A stretch of DNA of 64,000 bases, from NCBI RefSeq assembly GCF_025370875.1, contig NZ_JAMXFD010000013.1, forward strand, positions 62,001 through 126,000, read 5' to 3'. Below are positions 26,311 to 35,156 of this stretch, one piece after another. Position numbers and translations under genes: made by a program. The stretch comes from Laspinema palackyanum D2c. GTDB taxonomy: Bacteria; Cyanobacteriota; Cyanobacteriia; Cyanobacteriales; Laspinemataceae. Positions within the stretch are counted from its first letter, which is position 1; each line of letters starts with the position of its first letter. The notes beneath the pieces were generated by a model. The model saw only the letters and a list, made by a program, of their open reading frames with translations, had not been told where the DNA came from and ran no database searches.

Positions 26311-28326
26311 CTAGCCAACCAGCCCAAATAGCTTACTCAGAGTGGGTAGATATTTTTCGGCAAATTCAGCCAGTTTGCTGGCATGACCCACGGTGGCAGA
26401 GATTCCTTGCAGCGCATCTAAAGCCATTCCTGCAATATCCTGGTCCCGCTCTTCTGGCGGCTTTTTCCCCTCTTTGGCGAGGGTTTCCACCGCTTTGAGC
26501 GCCCGTTTCTGCTGATTTTCCCCTAGGGCCGGATCCGTGGTAATCGATTGTTGCAAATTGGTCAAAATATTGACTAAATCTTGACCATTTTCGGATTGAA
26601 CGTCGTGGAGTTCCTGAATGGTATTGGTCACTTGACCCGTGAGGTCCCCTAATGTAAGTTGAGCGCCGGTCATGGTCATGTTATCTCCACCGATCGCAAA
26701 ATTACCGCCGACGTTGAACCCTTCACTTTTGGTTTCCATGATGTCTCCTGCTTGTTTTAAAATATAAACTCGATTGCCTTCACCGTGGATGGATATAGAC
26801 CGATTGGCCTCAGAGAAGACATTCACCAATTCTCTAAATTCTTGCCATTGCGATCGCAGCAAGTCGCGGATTTCTTCAATTTGGTTATTTTTCGCCTGTA
26901 AAAACAAAGGCGCACCGCGATCGAGCAATTCAACCGCCGAGTCATAGTTGTTAACTATTCCCTGATGGATTTCCGCTTTGTTAGCCTCTGAGGTAACCCC
27001 AACTTTCACCGCCATCACCCCATCCCCTTTATGTTCTATCTGATAGCGAGATAAATCTAACCCCTCGTTATCGATAGCGGTTTGGGTCATCGCAAAGGCA
27101 AACGCTTTCCAATTTAAACCCTTTTGGAAAATTAAATCTACCGTGTCTTGGATTTCCCTAATCCATTTTTCAAATTCTCCCGGTTGAAACGTTCCATTAT
27201 CAGGCTTAGGTTCCGAGAGAATGAAGGTTCCATTCCCTTTGCGCGTACATTTCAGATAAACCTTTTCGCAGAGGACATTCTCAAAGCGAGTATTCTTATT
27301 AATATTCCATTCTTGAATGCAGGCGTCAGTTAGAGTAGCCCCTGAAAAATCCGCATCTAATGCCTGAACCTCGGTTAAAATTGCCCCCGTTAGATTTGCA
27401 CCCTGCAAATTTGCTCCGTTGAAGTTTACGCCAGTATAATCTCCCTCAACTCCCATTTTAGAAGTCAGTAATTTTCTAACTTTGGGTTGTTCAAGAATTG
27501 TCCCTTGGAGGCGAGACAAATCTAGTCTTTTTGCGCCTTCAAAACTAGCGCGAGTCAATTTAGCTTGTCTGAAATCCGTATGAGGCAAATCTGCACCATC
27601 AAAGCAAGCATCCGTAAGGTTACATCCATAGAAAGACGTTCCCCCAGTTGCAGCCCAAAACACTGCTTGTTCTCGAATCCAAGCAAATTTAAGGTCACCC
27701 TTCAAGGCTTTTTGGGCAAGGATAGCACCAGTAATTAGGACTGAAGTCGAGGCAATCAGGTTGAACGGAGATTTAGTTGTGAAGTCACGTTCTATGATCA
27801 GGAAGGAAACTCCTATAAGTTGAATAGTAAATGTAAAAACTAGCCCTTTCATAGCCCACACAAGGCGATTGAAAGTTAATAAAAATGCAATAAAAATAGC
27901 TCCAAGTAGTCCTATTATTATGCTTACCCCAAGAAAGGGTATAAGAATTAAAATTCCCTCATCAAAGCCTAAAATAATAGCAACAATAGTAAAACCTAAA
28001 GTAGGGATTATGACCAGGAGAAATAAAAGCCTATTAAAACCCTGTGTTATCGTTAAAACAAGAGCGCTGATATATAGAAAGAAGACAAAGGCATAGAACC
28101 CTCGGAATATCCAAAACTGATTGATTATAATATCGTTAATAATTAATTGCAGAAAAAAACCTGAAATGACTGGAATAATGCTTACTAGAAGGGAACCTAC
28201 AGTACCCCCTACAATCAGCAATAATATTTTCATCCAAAGCTGATGTCCTGCTTGGCTATAGGAAAAATCAGTTTTGCTAATAATGTTTTCAGATTTTTTT
28301 CCTCGGATATCTAGCCCTAACGTCAT
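26311..28326 (-). CDS. Membrane protein with pentapeptide repeats and a C-terminal helical tail
   Basis: A 671-residue protein. The first third holds about six membrane helices (for example LLLIVGGTVGSLLVSIIPVI, FRGFYAFVFFLYISALVLTI). Next come pentapeptide repeats of the A(D/N)LxG type (FYGCNLTDACFDGADLPHTD; GVNFNGANLQGANLTGAIL), interrupted by a short break. The C-terminal 300 residues are helical, with an internal glycine-rich beta stretch (GGNFAIGGDNMTMTGAQLTL) and a tail ending KYLPTLSKLFGLVG. Similar tails recur in cyanobacterial signalling and conflict-type proteins. The ATG at 28326 has AAGG at good distance; a GTG start 11 codons upstream is less likely. It overlaps the HTH gene before it. 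Function is unknown. Confidence 0.75.
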   Translation of the reverse strand: MTLGLDIRGKKSENIISKTDFSYSQAGHQLWMKILLLIVGGTVGSLLVSIIPVISGFFLQLIINDIIINQFWIFRGFYAFVFFLYISALVLTITQGFNRLLFLLVIIPTLGFTIVAIILGFDEGILILIPFLGVSIIIGLLGAIFIAFLLTFNRLVWAMKGLVFTFTIQLIGVSFLIIERDFTTKSPFNLIASTSVLITGAILAQKALKGDLKFAWIREQAVFWAATGGTSFYGCNLTDACFDGADLPHTDFRQAKLTRASFEGAKRLDLSRLQGTILEQPKVRKLLTSKMGVEGDYTGVNFNGANLQGANLTGAILTEVQALDADFSGATLTDACIQEWNINKNTRFENVLCEKVYLKCTRKGNGTFILSEPKPDNGTFQPGEFEKWIREIQDTVDLIFQKGLNWKAFAFAMTQTAIDNEGLDLSRYQIEHKGDGVMAVKVGVTSEANKAEIHQGIVNNYDSAVELLDRGAPLFLQAKNNQIEEIRDLLRSQWQEFRELVNVFSEANRSISIHGEGNRVYILKQAGDIMETKSEGFNVGGNFAIGGDNMTMTGAQLTLGDLTGQVTNTIQELHDVQSENGQDLVNILTNLQQSITTDPALGENQQKRALKAVETLAKEGKKPPEERDQDIAGMALDALQGISATVGHASKLAEFAEKYLPTLSKLFGLVG

Positions 28327-29026
28327 TTTTTTCCTTAGTTTTAGGTGGACATTTTTCACCGATCGTAATAAATTGTCCTAGGGTTGAACACCAGATGTCT
28401 GTCATATTACTAGCTGAATAGGGAACCCCCCCTTCTCTTGAGAATGTGGTAGGAGGAACTGAAACTTTTACAGGCTGGGTTCTTAATAAATCAATACAAT
28501 CTGAAGAGATATTTGTAATTAAAATAAACTCTTTTTCGGTGAGTCCCTGGCTTTTAATAAAGGCGTCTATATCAAAACGGCCCCAAAAAACCTCTTTTTG
28601 CTCTCGTATTAAAATATCTTTAGTACATCCTAAAACCTCAGAAATTTTTGTCAATTCTTTTTGTATTTTAGGCTCCGATATTTTTGAAAGATAGAGAAGC
28701 TGAGTGGTATAAAATGCCAAAACTGAAATATGAATACCAGTTTTTTCACTTAAATCTTCTAAGGTCAAATTATTTGATTCAAGCTGGTAGACAATCTTAA
28801 GCTTGACTAAAATAGGAATATCTGTAGGCGTCTGTAATAATTCTAGACTTGAAATTTCTAAGGTCTCTGCAATTTTGTTGATATCGGGAGCTGTTTCTTC
28901 TTGAATGTGAATGCAATCCGCTGCATATTTTTGAATTTTTTCTATTGCCACTCCGCAACCTTGGCTGAGTTGTTCCAGGGTCATTCCTTTGGCTTCGGCT
29001 AGTTCCTGAATGCGAAGAGTAACCAT
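28289..29026 (-). CDS. Protein with tandem XRE-like helix-turn-helix domains
   Basis: A 245-residue protein of two clear and one degenerate helix-turn-helix units. The first reads LAEAKGMTLEQLSQGCGVA and sits at about 8-60. The second reads NLTLEDLSEKTGIHISVL at about 82-140. A third, altered unit (FIKSQGLTEKEFILITNIS) follows at about 155-185. The remaining C-terminal part is Cys- and Lys-rich. Such proteins usually regulate their own operon. Its last 38 bases overlap the start of the pentapeptide membrane gene, so they form a two-gene unit. AT content is higher here than in surrounding genes, consistent with transfer. Confidence 0.7.
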   Translation of the reverse strand: MVTLRIQELAEAKGMTLEQLSQGCGVAIEKIQKYAADCIHIQEETAPDINKIAETLEISSLELLQTPTDIPILVKLKIVYQLESNNLTLEDLSEKTGIHISVLAFYTTQLLYLSKISEPKIQKELTKISEVLGCTKDILIREQKEVFWGRFDIDAFIKSQGLTEKEFILITNISSDCIDLLRTQPVKVSVPPTTFSREGGVPYSASNMTDIWCSTLGQFITIGEKCPPKTKEKNDVRARYPRKKI

Positions 29027-29223
29027 TGATTTAAAATTCCTATTCTCAGAGTTAAATCGTCTATACGTGGTTCTAGCCGAAGACCCGGATGATTTAGGGA
29101 AATTTTAATAAAACTTTACTTTTCTTAACCTCCCGCAATATTGGGGCGAAATTTTCTACCGGAGGTTAGATCCCTTTGTCCGCCCACGATTGTAGCATTG
29201 TCGGTGGAGGCATAAGAAAATCT

Positions 29224-30669
29224 ATGGAAATTCAAACACCCGATTGGGTAAAACACGCGGTTTTTTATCAAATCTTTCCGGACCGCTTCGCCCGAGGGAC
29301 TCAGCCTCGTGAGCTACTTTTGAAGCATAGTCGTTGGGAAGATTGGCACGCTATTCCTACCCTGCAAGGGTATAAAGGAGGAAATCTCTGGGGCGTTGTA
29401 GACAAACTGGACTATTTGCAAGACTTGGGAATTAATGCAATTTATTTTACCCCGATTTTTCAATCGGCGAGTAACCACCGTTATCATACCCATGATTACT
29501 ATCAGGTGGACCCGATGTTGGGGAAAACTGGGGCGTTTCGCGAATTGTTGTTAGAGGCGCATAACCGGAATATTAAAGTCGTGTTGGATGGGGTCTTTAA
29601 CCACTCTAGCCGGGGCTTTTTCTTTTTTCATGATGTTTTGGAAAATGGTCCTTATTCTCCCTGGGTTGATTGGTTTAAAATTCACGGTTGGCCTCTATCT
29701 CCCTACAATGGTGATTTTCCCGCTAATTATGACGGTTGGGCGGATAATCGGGCTTTGCCGGTGTTCAACCATGATAATCCCGAGGTGCGGGAATACATTA
29801 TGGAGGTGGCGGAATATTGGATTAAGTTTGGAATTGATGGGTGGCGGTTGGATGTGCCGTTTGAGGTGAAAACCGAAGGCTTTTGGCAGGAGTTTCGCGA
29901 TCGCGTCAAAGCCATTAATCCCGATGCCTACATTGTAGGGGAAGTCTGGCATGATGCCCGTCCCTGGTTGGATGGCACCCAATTCGATGGGGTGATGAAC
30001 TATTTATTTACCGGACCCACCATTGCCTTTACTGCTGGCGATCGCGTTGATTTGAGTCAAGTCAAGGACCGGGACTACCAAACCTCCCCTCCCATGTTTG
30101 CTGGAGAGTATGCAGAAAAAATGCAGCAGTTGTTGGAAATGTACCCCTGGGAAATCCAACTGACTCAGCTTAACCTCCTAGCTTCTCATGATACGGCACG
30201 TCTGCTGTCGATCGCCGGAGATGATAAACCTTCTGTGCATTTGGCAACTCTGCTGTTAATGACCTTTCCCGGTGCTCCGAGTATCTATTATGGGGATGAA
30301 GTCGGTTTAGCCGGTCGTCTGGACCCCGACTCTCGTCGCGGTTTTCCCAAGGAAGAAGATTGGGACCGGGAAGTGCTCGACTATCATCGCCAACTGATTG
30401 CGCTGCGTCAGGCTCATCCGGCTTTGCGGACCGGCACTTACAAGGTGTTATCCGCCCAGGGAACCCTGTATGTCTTCGCAAGGCAGTTACCCGAGGAAGA
30501 ACTGATTGTTGCTGTCAATGTCGGCACGAATGCTGCTGAGCAGACTGTGGATGTCTCTGGGTTGAGCTCTCATCCTGAGAAGTTGTTATATGGGAAGGCT
30601 CAAGTGTCTTGGCAGGATGACCAGATGAGTTTAACTGTACCCCCTCGCAGTGGGTGCATTTTGGGTTAA
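29224..30669 (+). CDS. Glycoside hydrolase family 13 (neopullulanase/cyclomaltodextrinase-like)
   Basis: A 481-residue alpha-amylase family enzyme. It starts MEIQTPDWVKHAVFYQIFPD. The four GH13 conserved regions are visible: LDGVFNHSS, GWRLDVPFE (nucleophile Asp), YIVGEVWH (acid/base Glu) and LLASHDTAR (stabilising Asp). There is no N-terminal starch-binding domain, so this is a short type. Expected products are maltose or glucose from maltodextrin, cyclodextrin or pullulan. It is probably part of glycogen turnover together with MalQ at 45.6 kb. The TTG 16 codons upstream is rejected as start. Confidence 0.9.
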   Translation: MEIQTPDWVKHAVFYQIFPDRFARGTQPRELLLKHSRWEDWHAIPTLQGYKGGNLWGVVDKLDYLQDLGINAIYFTPIFQSASNHRYHTHDYYQVDPMLGKTGAFRELLLEAHNRNIKVVLDGVFNHSSRGFFFFHDVLENGPYSPWVDWFKIHGWPLSPYNGDFPANYDGWADNRALPVFNHDNPEVREYIMEVAEYWIKFGIDGWRLDVPFEVKTEGFWQEFRDRVKAINPDAYIVGEVWHDARPWLDGTQFDGVMNYLFTGPTIAFTAGDRVDLSQVKDRDYQTSPPMFAGEYAEKMQQLLEMYPWEIQLTQLNLLASHDTARLLSIAGDDKPSVHLATLLLMTFPGAPSIYYGDEVGLAGRLDPDSRRGFPKEEDWDREVLDYHRQLIALRQAHPALRTGTYKVLSAQGTLYVFARQLPEEELIVAVNVGTNAAEQTVDVSGLSSHPEKLLYGKAQVSWQDDQMSLTVPPRSGCILG

Positions 30670-30791
30670 ATGATGGGGGCGAGCAAGGAGGCATCGCCCC
30701 TAAAGCGGATGGAGAGAGTTGAGGGGGTGGGGTTCCTGAATGCGATCGCCTCTGCTCCCATATCCAGCTATGAAAAGTCGTTTTTATAGAC

Positions 30792-30852
30792 TAGCCCGCG
30801 CAGGCGGGCTTTGTCCCTGTAGCTCCACTATGCAAGGGTGTGGGTTTTTAGA
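30792..30852. repeat. Dispersed GCAGGCGGGC..GGGTGTGGGTTTTTA element, copy B
   Basis: This copy reads TAGCCCGCGCAGGCGGGC, then TGTAGCTCCACTATG and CAAGGGTGTGGGTTTTTA. Same family as copy A. It sits between the convergent genes for the GH13 enzyme and the fasciclin protein, where it can act as terminator for the plus strand. Confidence 0.78.
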
Positions 30853-30859
30853 GACTATC

Positions 30860-31273
30860 TTATACCGCAACCAGACTGGGAATCAGTACCTTGTCGATCG
30901 CATGAATCACCCCATTATCCGTGAGGCGATCGGCACTCAACACTTTAGCATCATTGATTTGGATGCCATTTGAAGTATCAACCCCCACCACGGAACCTTC
31001 CACCGTTTCTGCTGATGCTAATTCCTCCAAATTATCCGTCCGCACGTCTCCATTTAAAACGTGATAGCAGAGGATTTTTTTGAGCTTACTCATATCTTCC
31101 CTCAAATTGGCAAGGGTATTAGAAGGCAGTGCCGCAAAAGCTTCATCCGTGGGTGCAAAGACGGTATAAGGTCCTGGACTCTTGAGCAGATCCAGGAGAT
31201 CTGCCGATTCTACTAAAGTGAGCAGGGTTTTGAATTGCCCCAGTTCCTGGGCGGTTTCTATTAAGTCAGCCAT
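30860..31273 (-). CDS. Fasciclin (FAS1) domain protein
   Basis: A 137-residue single FAS1 domain. H1 motif TVFAPTDEAFAALP and H2 motif NGVIHAIDKVLIPS are both present, with the YH pair in ILCYHVLNGDV. No signal peptide is visible (starts MADLIETAQELGQFKTL), so the domain may stay in the cytoplasm, as in several cyanobacterial relatives. FAS1 proteins are usually involved in adhesion or stress response. The gene ends next to a dispersed repeat shared with the convergent GH13 gene. Confidence 0.92.
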   Translation of the reverse strand: MADLIETAQELGQFKTLLTLVESADLLDLLKSPGPYTVFAPTDEAFAALPSNTLANLREDMSKLKKILCYHVLNGDVRTDNLEELASAETVEGSVVGVDTSNGIQINDAKVLSADRLTDNGVIHAIDKVLIPSLVAV

Positions 31274-31377
31274 GAGTGATTTCTCCCTAAAATGAGGATT
31301 TCTGTTGATTTCTGTTTAGGAATAACATAAGAAATCAGCCCAAGCCCTCTTTCACAGGGAAGAACTTCAGGGTGAAT

Positions 31378-32358
31378 TTATTGACTGACGGTAATCCCCC
31401 GATCGCGCAGTTGTTGGACAAAAAACTCTTCTAGGGAAGCACCCGTTAGGTCAATGGTAATCAGCTTACCTCCCATGAGTTGCAAGCTGGCGAGGAAATC
31501 CTGGGGGGAACCTTTTAAATGCCCTTGCCAGCGATCGTCTTCTAAGTCCAAGTCGGGTAACCACTGTTTGAGCACTTCTAAATTCCCCCCGGTACCTTTG
31601 ACAAAATACAGGTCAGAAGTCCCCAGTAATTCCTTGAGGGAACCGGAGCAAATTAATTCCCCTTGGGCGAGGATGGCCACGCGATCGCAAATTTTTTCCA
31701 CATCAGCGAGGATGTGACTGTTAAAAAAAATCGTTTTCCCTTGTTCTTTCAGGGAAATGATAATTTCCCGCATCTGATAGCGTCCCAAGGGGTCTAGTCC
31801 TGACATGGGTTCATCTAAAAACACCACATCGGGATTATTAATCAGTGCCTGGGCCATGCCAATTCGCTGTAACATCCCTTTAGAATAGTTACGCAGAATT
31901 TTATTACGAGCGGCAGATTTGGCGATGCCCACGAGATCCAATAGATCGGGAATGCGCTGGCGCTGCTCACTGGCAGGAATTTGGAATAAGTTTGCAGTAA
32001 AGGCCAAAAATTCCCAGCCAGTTAGATATTTATAAAAATAGGGGTTTTCGGGGAGATAACCGATGCGTTCTCGGACAGCGCGATCGCCTAAAGGTTGCCC
32101 GAGTAATAACCCGCGACCCCCACTTGGACGCAAGATGCCCAATAAAATTTTGAGGATGGTCGTTTTCCCGGCCCCATTTGGGCCCAGCAACCCAAAGGTT
32201 TCTCCCTCATACACCGTTAGAGTGCAGTTTTTGAGGGTTTCGACTTGTTTGTTCATCCAAAACCCAGTGCGGTAAGCCTTTCGCAATTGAAAGGTCTCGA
32301 TCGCTGGCACGCGCTCACTGGTTATCGGTTCGGTAGGCCAATCAACGACAGAATCCAT
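31378..32358 (-). CDS. ABC transporter ATP-binding protein (ABC-2 type)
   Basis: A 326-residue ATPase. Walker A GPNGAGKTT, signature YSKGMLQRIGMAQAL (the usual LSGG replaced by YSKGM, common in the ABC-2/DrrA group), Walker B VVFLDEPMSGLDP and H-loop IFFNSHIL are all visible. The last 80 residues form the DrrA-type C-terminal extension. It should pair with an ABC-2 permease, but no permease gene lies next to it here. Export of a lipid, polysaccharide or drug is possible. The start at 32358 gives a 25-residue leader before the ATPase domain. Confidence 0.88.
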   Translation of the reverse strand: MDSVVDWPTEPITSERVPAIETFQLRKAYRTGFWMNKQVETLKNCTLTVYEGETFGLLGPNGAGKTTILKILLGILRPSGGRGLLLGQPLGDRAVRERIGYLPENPYFYKYLTGWEFLAFTANLFQIPASEQRQRIPDLLDLVGIAKSAARNKILRNYSKGMLQRIGMAQALINNPDVVFLDEPMSGLDPLGRYQMREIIISLKEQGKTIFFNSHILADVEKICDRVAILAQGELICSGSLKELLGTSDLYFVKGTGGNLEVLKQWLPDLDLEDDRWQGHLKGSPQDFLASLQLMGGKLITIDLTGASLEEFFVQQLRDRGITVSQ

Positions 32359-32555
32359 GTCCGTTTCCCAATTTCGTGCAACCTAATCTAGTTCTATCTT
32401 GTCCCGAATTTACCCAATTTGGCCTTATTTTACATCCTTTCAGGGGCAAGATTCTCCCGATTGCACCGGATTGTAGGACGGATGGGGGCCTTGAAGAGAG
32501 GGGTTTGGGGAGTTTTTCCTCCGACTCTGGGGGTGTGGGGTTGACTTTTGGGGGA

Positions 32556-32617
32556 GAACGACTGAAGTCGTTACTACGAACTGGGGAGAACGACTGAAGT
32601 CGTTACTACGAACTGTG
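32556..32617. repeat. Two direct copies of the AACGACTGAAGTCGTT element
   Basis: GAACGACTGAAGTCGTTACT at 32556 recurs at 32588 (period 32). It is the same sequence as one arm of the 78-base repeats at 9338..9650. It occupies part of the 330-base gap between the ABC gene and the small membrane gene; the rest of the gap shows nothing recognisable. Confidence 0.85.
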
Positions 32618-32690
32618 GGTTTCAGGCTTTTTCTGCTCCTGCTGCGGCTGCGAAATAGAATGGTTTATAGGGAGCAAGAGGAAAAATGCA

Positions 32691-32876
32691 ATGGATCGGT
32701 CTAAAGTTATAGCTATCATTACGGGTGCGATTTCCATTTTGCTGGCGATCGCCTACCTGATTGTTGTTCAGTTGCTTGATTTTCGGGGGGAAATGTTACC
32801 GGCTCCCATTGATACGGGAACTCTCATTCCGTCAACCCGGGTAACTGTTGTTACTCTTATTACCCGTCTATGCTGA
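32691..32876 (+). CDS. Small single-helix membrane protein
   Basis: A 61-residue protein with one membrane helix (VIAIITGAISILLAIAYLIV, about 6-25) followed by QLLDFRGEMLPAPID. I recall similar short proteins in cyanobacteria but no name. AAGAGGAAAA lies before the ATG. Its stop codon overlaps the start codon of the pentapeptide gene in the sequence ATGCTGA, so the two are translationally coupled. Confidence 0.6.
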   Translation: MDRSKVIAIITGAISILLAIAYLIVVQLLDFRGEMLPAPIDTGTLIPSTRVTVVTLITRLC

Positions 32877-33745
32877 TCACAAATGTAGGAAAAATCACGG
32901 TTCTGTTAGTCCCCTTGGGGTTGGCTTTACCTGTTGCTGCAGCTAACCCAGCACACCTACAGCAACTCTTGGACACCAATCGTTGTCCGGGATGCGATTT
33001 GCGGGATGCTCAATTAGAAGGGGCGAGCTTGCGCGGTGCCGATTTGTCGGAAGCCAATTTACAGGGGGCCAATCTCCGAAATGCGGATTTGCGATATGCC
33101 AATTTTCGCAGTGCAAATTTATCCGAAGCGATTCTGATTGCCGCAGACTTAGAAGCGGCAAATTTTAGTCAGGCGAATTTACAGGAGGTGGATATCCGAG
33201 GAGCCAATCTCAAGGATGCGGTGTTGACAGGAGCAAATACTTGTGGTTGGCAGCGACAAGATGCTCGGTTACAAGGGGTCAATTTGCAAGAGGCAGGGTG
33301 CATCCGTCCTACCCCGGCACCGGCACCGAATCCGGCTCCGAATCCGACACCAGAGACAGGGGTACTTCCCCAGAGGCAAGCAGCCGCATTGCTGCGGGAC
33401 TGGTTAACGGCTAAAGCTAACATTTTTGCGCCTCCATTTGATCGGGAATTATTGGGGAATCTGACGACGGGAATTTTATATGCAGATTCTCTCAATTCGG
33501 TGACTTGGTTAGAAAATAATAATGCGTTTTATCAATATGGGGTGCAGCGAGTAGAATCCATTGAGCGATTTGTGACGGAAGGGAATCGGGCGACATTAGA
33601 AGCTAGGGTGACGGAAGATTACACGCTATATGAAAATGGACGAGCCGATCGCGATCGCGCTAGTTTTGGCACGAATTTAATCCGGTATAATTTACACCGG
33701 GTCAACGGTCAGTGGAAAATTGCGGATTATCAAGTCATTAATTAA
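32870..33745 (+). CDS. Secreted pentapeptide-repeat protein with C-terminal IMS (ARC6-like) domain
   Basis: A 291-residue protein. A signal peptide (VLLVPLGLALPVAAANP) precedes a cysteine pair (NRCPGCDL). About 16 pentapeptide repeats of the A(D/N)LxxA type follow (GASLRGADLSEANLQGANLR and onwards). A Pro-rich linker of about 25 residues (TPAPAPNPAPNPTPETG) comes next. The C-terminal 110 residues (QAAALLRDWLTAKANIF, VTWLENNNAFYQYGV, QWKIADYQV) match the IMS domain of ARC6/CDP1-type proteins, a lipocalin-like fold. The small membrane gene overlaps its start. An envelope or thylakoid-lumen scaffold role can be guessed but not shown. Confidence 0.82.
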   Translation: MLITNVGKITVLLVPLGLALPVAAANPAHLQQLLDTNRCPGCDLRDAQLEGASLRGADLSEANLQGANLRNADLRYANFRSANLSEAILIAADLEAANFSQANLQEVDIRGANLKDAVLTGANTCGWQRQDARLQGVNLQEAGCIRPTPAPAPNPAPNPTPETGVLPQRQAAALLRDWLTAKANIFAPPFDRELLGNLTTGILYADSLNSVTWLENNNAFYQYGVQRVESIERFVTEGNRATLEARVTEDYTLYENGRADRDRASFGTNLIRYNLHRVNGQWKIADYQVIN

Positions 33746-33821
33746 AGGCGATCGGTGAGCAGAATTGCTCTCATCAGGGTGTTTCAATTGGATAGGGTTT
33801 ACGAAGGGAGAGAGTGAGTTA

Positions 33822-34943
33822 ATGACAGGCCAAGAAGCACAAGATAATTTTAATTCTTCTATTCATTCAGCACAGAAGAATGAGGAAGAGGGTCTGATTG
33901 TCATCCAGATGAATAATCCGAAAGCCTGGTACGATCGCGCCGGTTCTCTTTATCAGTTAGGACGCTATGAAGAGGCGCTAGAGAGCTATGAGAAGGCGAT
34001 CGACCTTGATACTCACTATGCCGATGCCTGGAATAATCGGGGGATGACCCTGAAGTGTTTGGGACGTCATGAAGAGGCGGTGACGAGTTATGAGAAGGCG
34101 ATCGCCCTCCAGGCTGATTATTACCAAGGGTGGAATAACCTCGGGAATGCTTTGGTGGAGTTAGGACGCTATGAGGAGGCGGTAGCCAGTTACCAACGGG
34201 CGATCGCGATTTCTCCGGAGTATTGTCAAGGGTGGCATAACCAAGGGGAAGCGTTAGCGGCGTTAGAACGCTATGAAGAAGCAGTTGCCTGTTACGATCG
34301 CGTCTTAGTCCTCAAACCTACCTGGCGGGAAACGAAACGGTTGCGACGAACGGCGATGGCGAAGTTGCAAGAGAGGCCCCCTAGTCCCAAACCGGCGATG
34401 CCAGAACCAGTGGAAATCCCGGTTGCTCAGCAAGAGCAGGAAATTGTACCCAAATCAGTCCCGAGTCAGCCGGTGGTTCCCCTGGACCATCCCAAACTAG
34501 CCGCCTGCGATCGGATGGTGGAACGCTATCCTGATGATCCCGAAGCTTGGGTGGATCGGGGCAGTGCTTTAGCGGAATTAGGATGCTATGAGGAAGCGGT
34601 TACCAGCTATGATCACGCCCTTTCCCTGGATCCGGATAATTGGCAGGGGTGGAAAGATCGGGGAGTCGCCCTGAAACAGTTAGGTCGATCGCAAGAAGCC
34701 CTCACCAGTTATGAGCGGGCGTTAGAATTGCAACCTCCGGCCCCTACCATCACGCCAGAACCTGCACAGGCATCTGTGGAGGTTTCTTCTCCAGATAGGG
34801 TTACGCAGTCTCCGGTGGAGGCTCCCTTGCCCGAGATAGTCCCAAACCCCACCCCAGTGCGGCGATCGTCGAGTCCAGTGGGGGGTGTGATCCGTTGGAT
34901 GCGGCGATGGATTGTCCGGCTATGGCGACGCTTGATCGGATAG
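33822..34943 (+). CDS. Tetratricopeptide repeat protein
   Basis: A 373-residue protein with six to seven TPR units of 34 residues in two blocks (for example AWYDRAGSLYQLGRYEEALE and onwards; AWVDRGSALAELGCYEEAVT in the second). A proline-rich linker separates the blocks, and a basic C terminus (VIRWMRRWIVRLWRRLIG) could form an amphipathic membrane-binding helix. There is no signal peptide. The ATG at 33822 is chosen over the upstream start at 33765 on the basis of GGGAGAGAG before it. The partner is unknown. Confidence 0.85.
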   Translation: MTGQEAQDNFNSSIHSAQKNEEEGLIVIQMNNPKAWYDRAGSLYQLGRYEEALESYEKAIDLDTHYADAWNNRGMTLKCLGRHEEAVTSYEKAIALQADYYQGWNNLGNALVELGRYEEAVASYQRAIAISPEYCQGWHNQGEALAALERYEEAVACYDRVLVLKPTWRETKRLRRTAMAKLQERPPSPKPAMPEPVEIPVAQQEQEIVPKSVPSQPVVPLDHPKLAACDRMVERYPDDPEAWVDRGSALAELGCYEEAVTSYDHALSLDPDNWQGWKDRGVALKQLGRSQEALTSYERALELQPPAPTITPEPAQASVEVSSPDRVTQSPVEAPLPEIVPNPTPVRRSSSPVGGVIRWMRRWIVRLWRRLIG

Positions 34944-35156
34944 TTTAGACCTTAAGTGCTTGTTCCACAGGAGATTTACCAACCAACTCATGAACAGGAG
35001 GGTTTAGTTACCCAAGATCGGGGAATAGCGCTCGCAGAATCCCTGGGTGGTCAGTTGGCTGGTTTCTCCAACAATCAGCGCTTTGCTCTGAACTGGACAG
35101 TGCTTAGTGCCTCGATGCTTACAAGTTTCACAGCTTTGCATATCGGAAAAAAATAG

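Noticed and set aside
34956-35156. 66-codon frame after the TPR gene
   Set aside because: No ribosome site, no domain pattern, and no membrane or signal segment.
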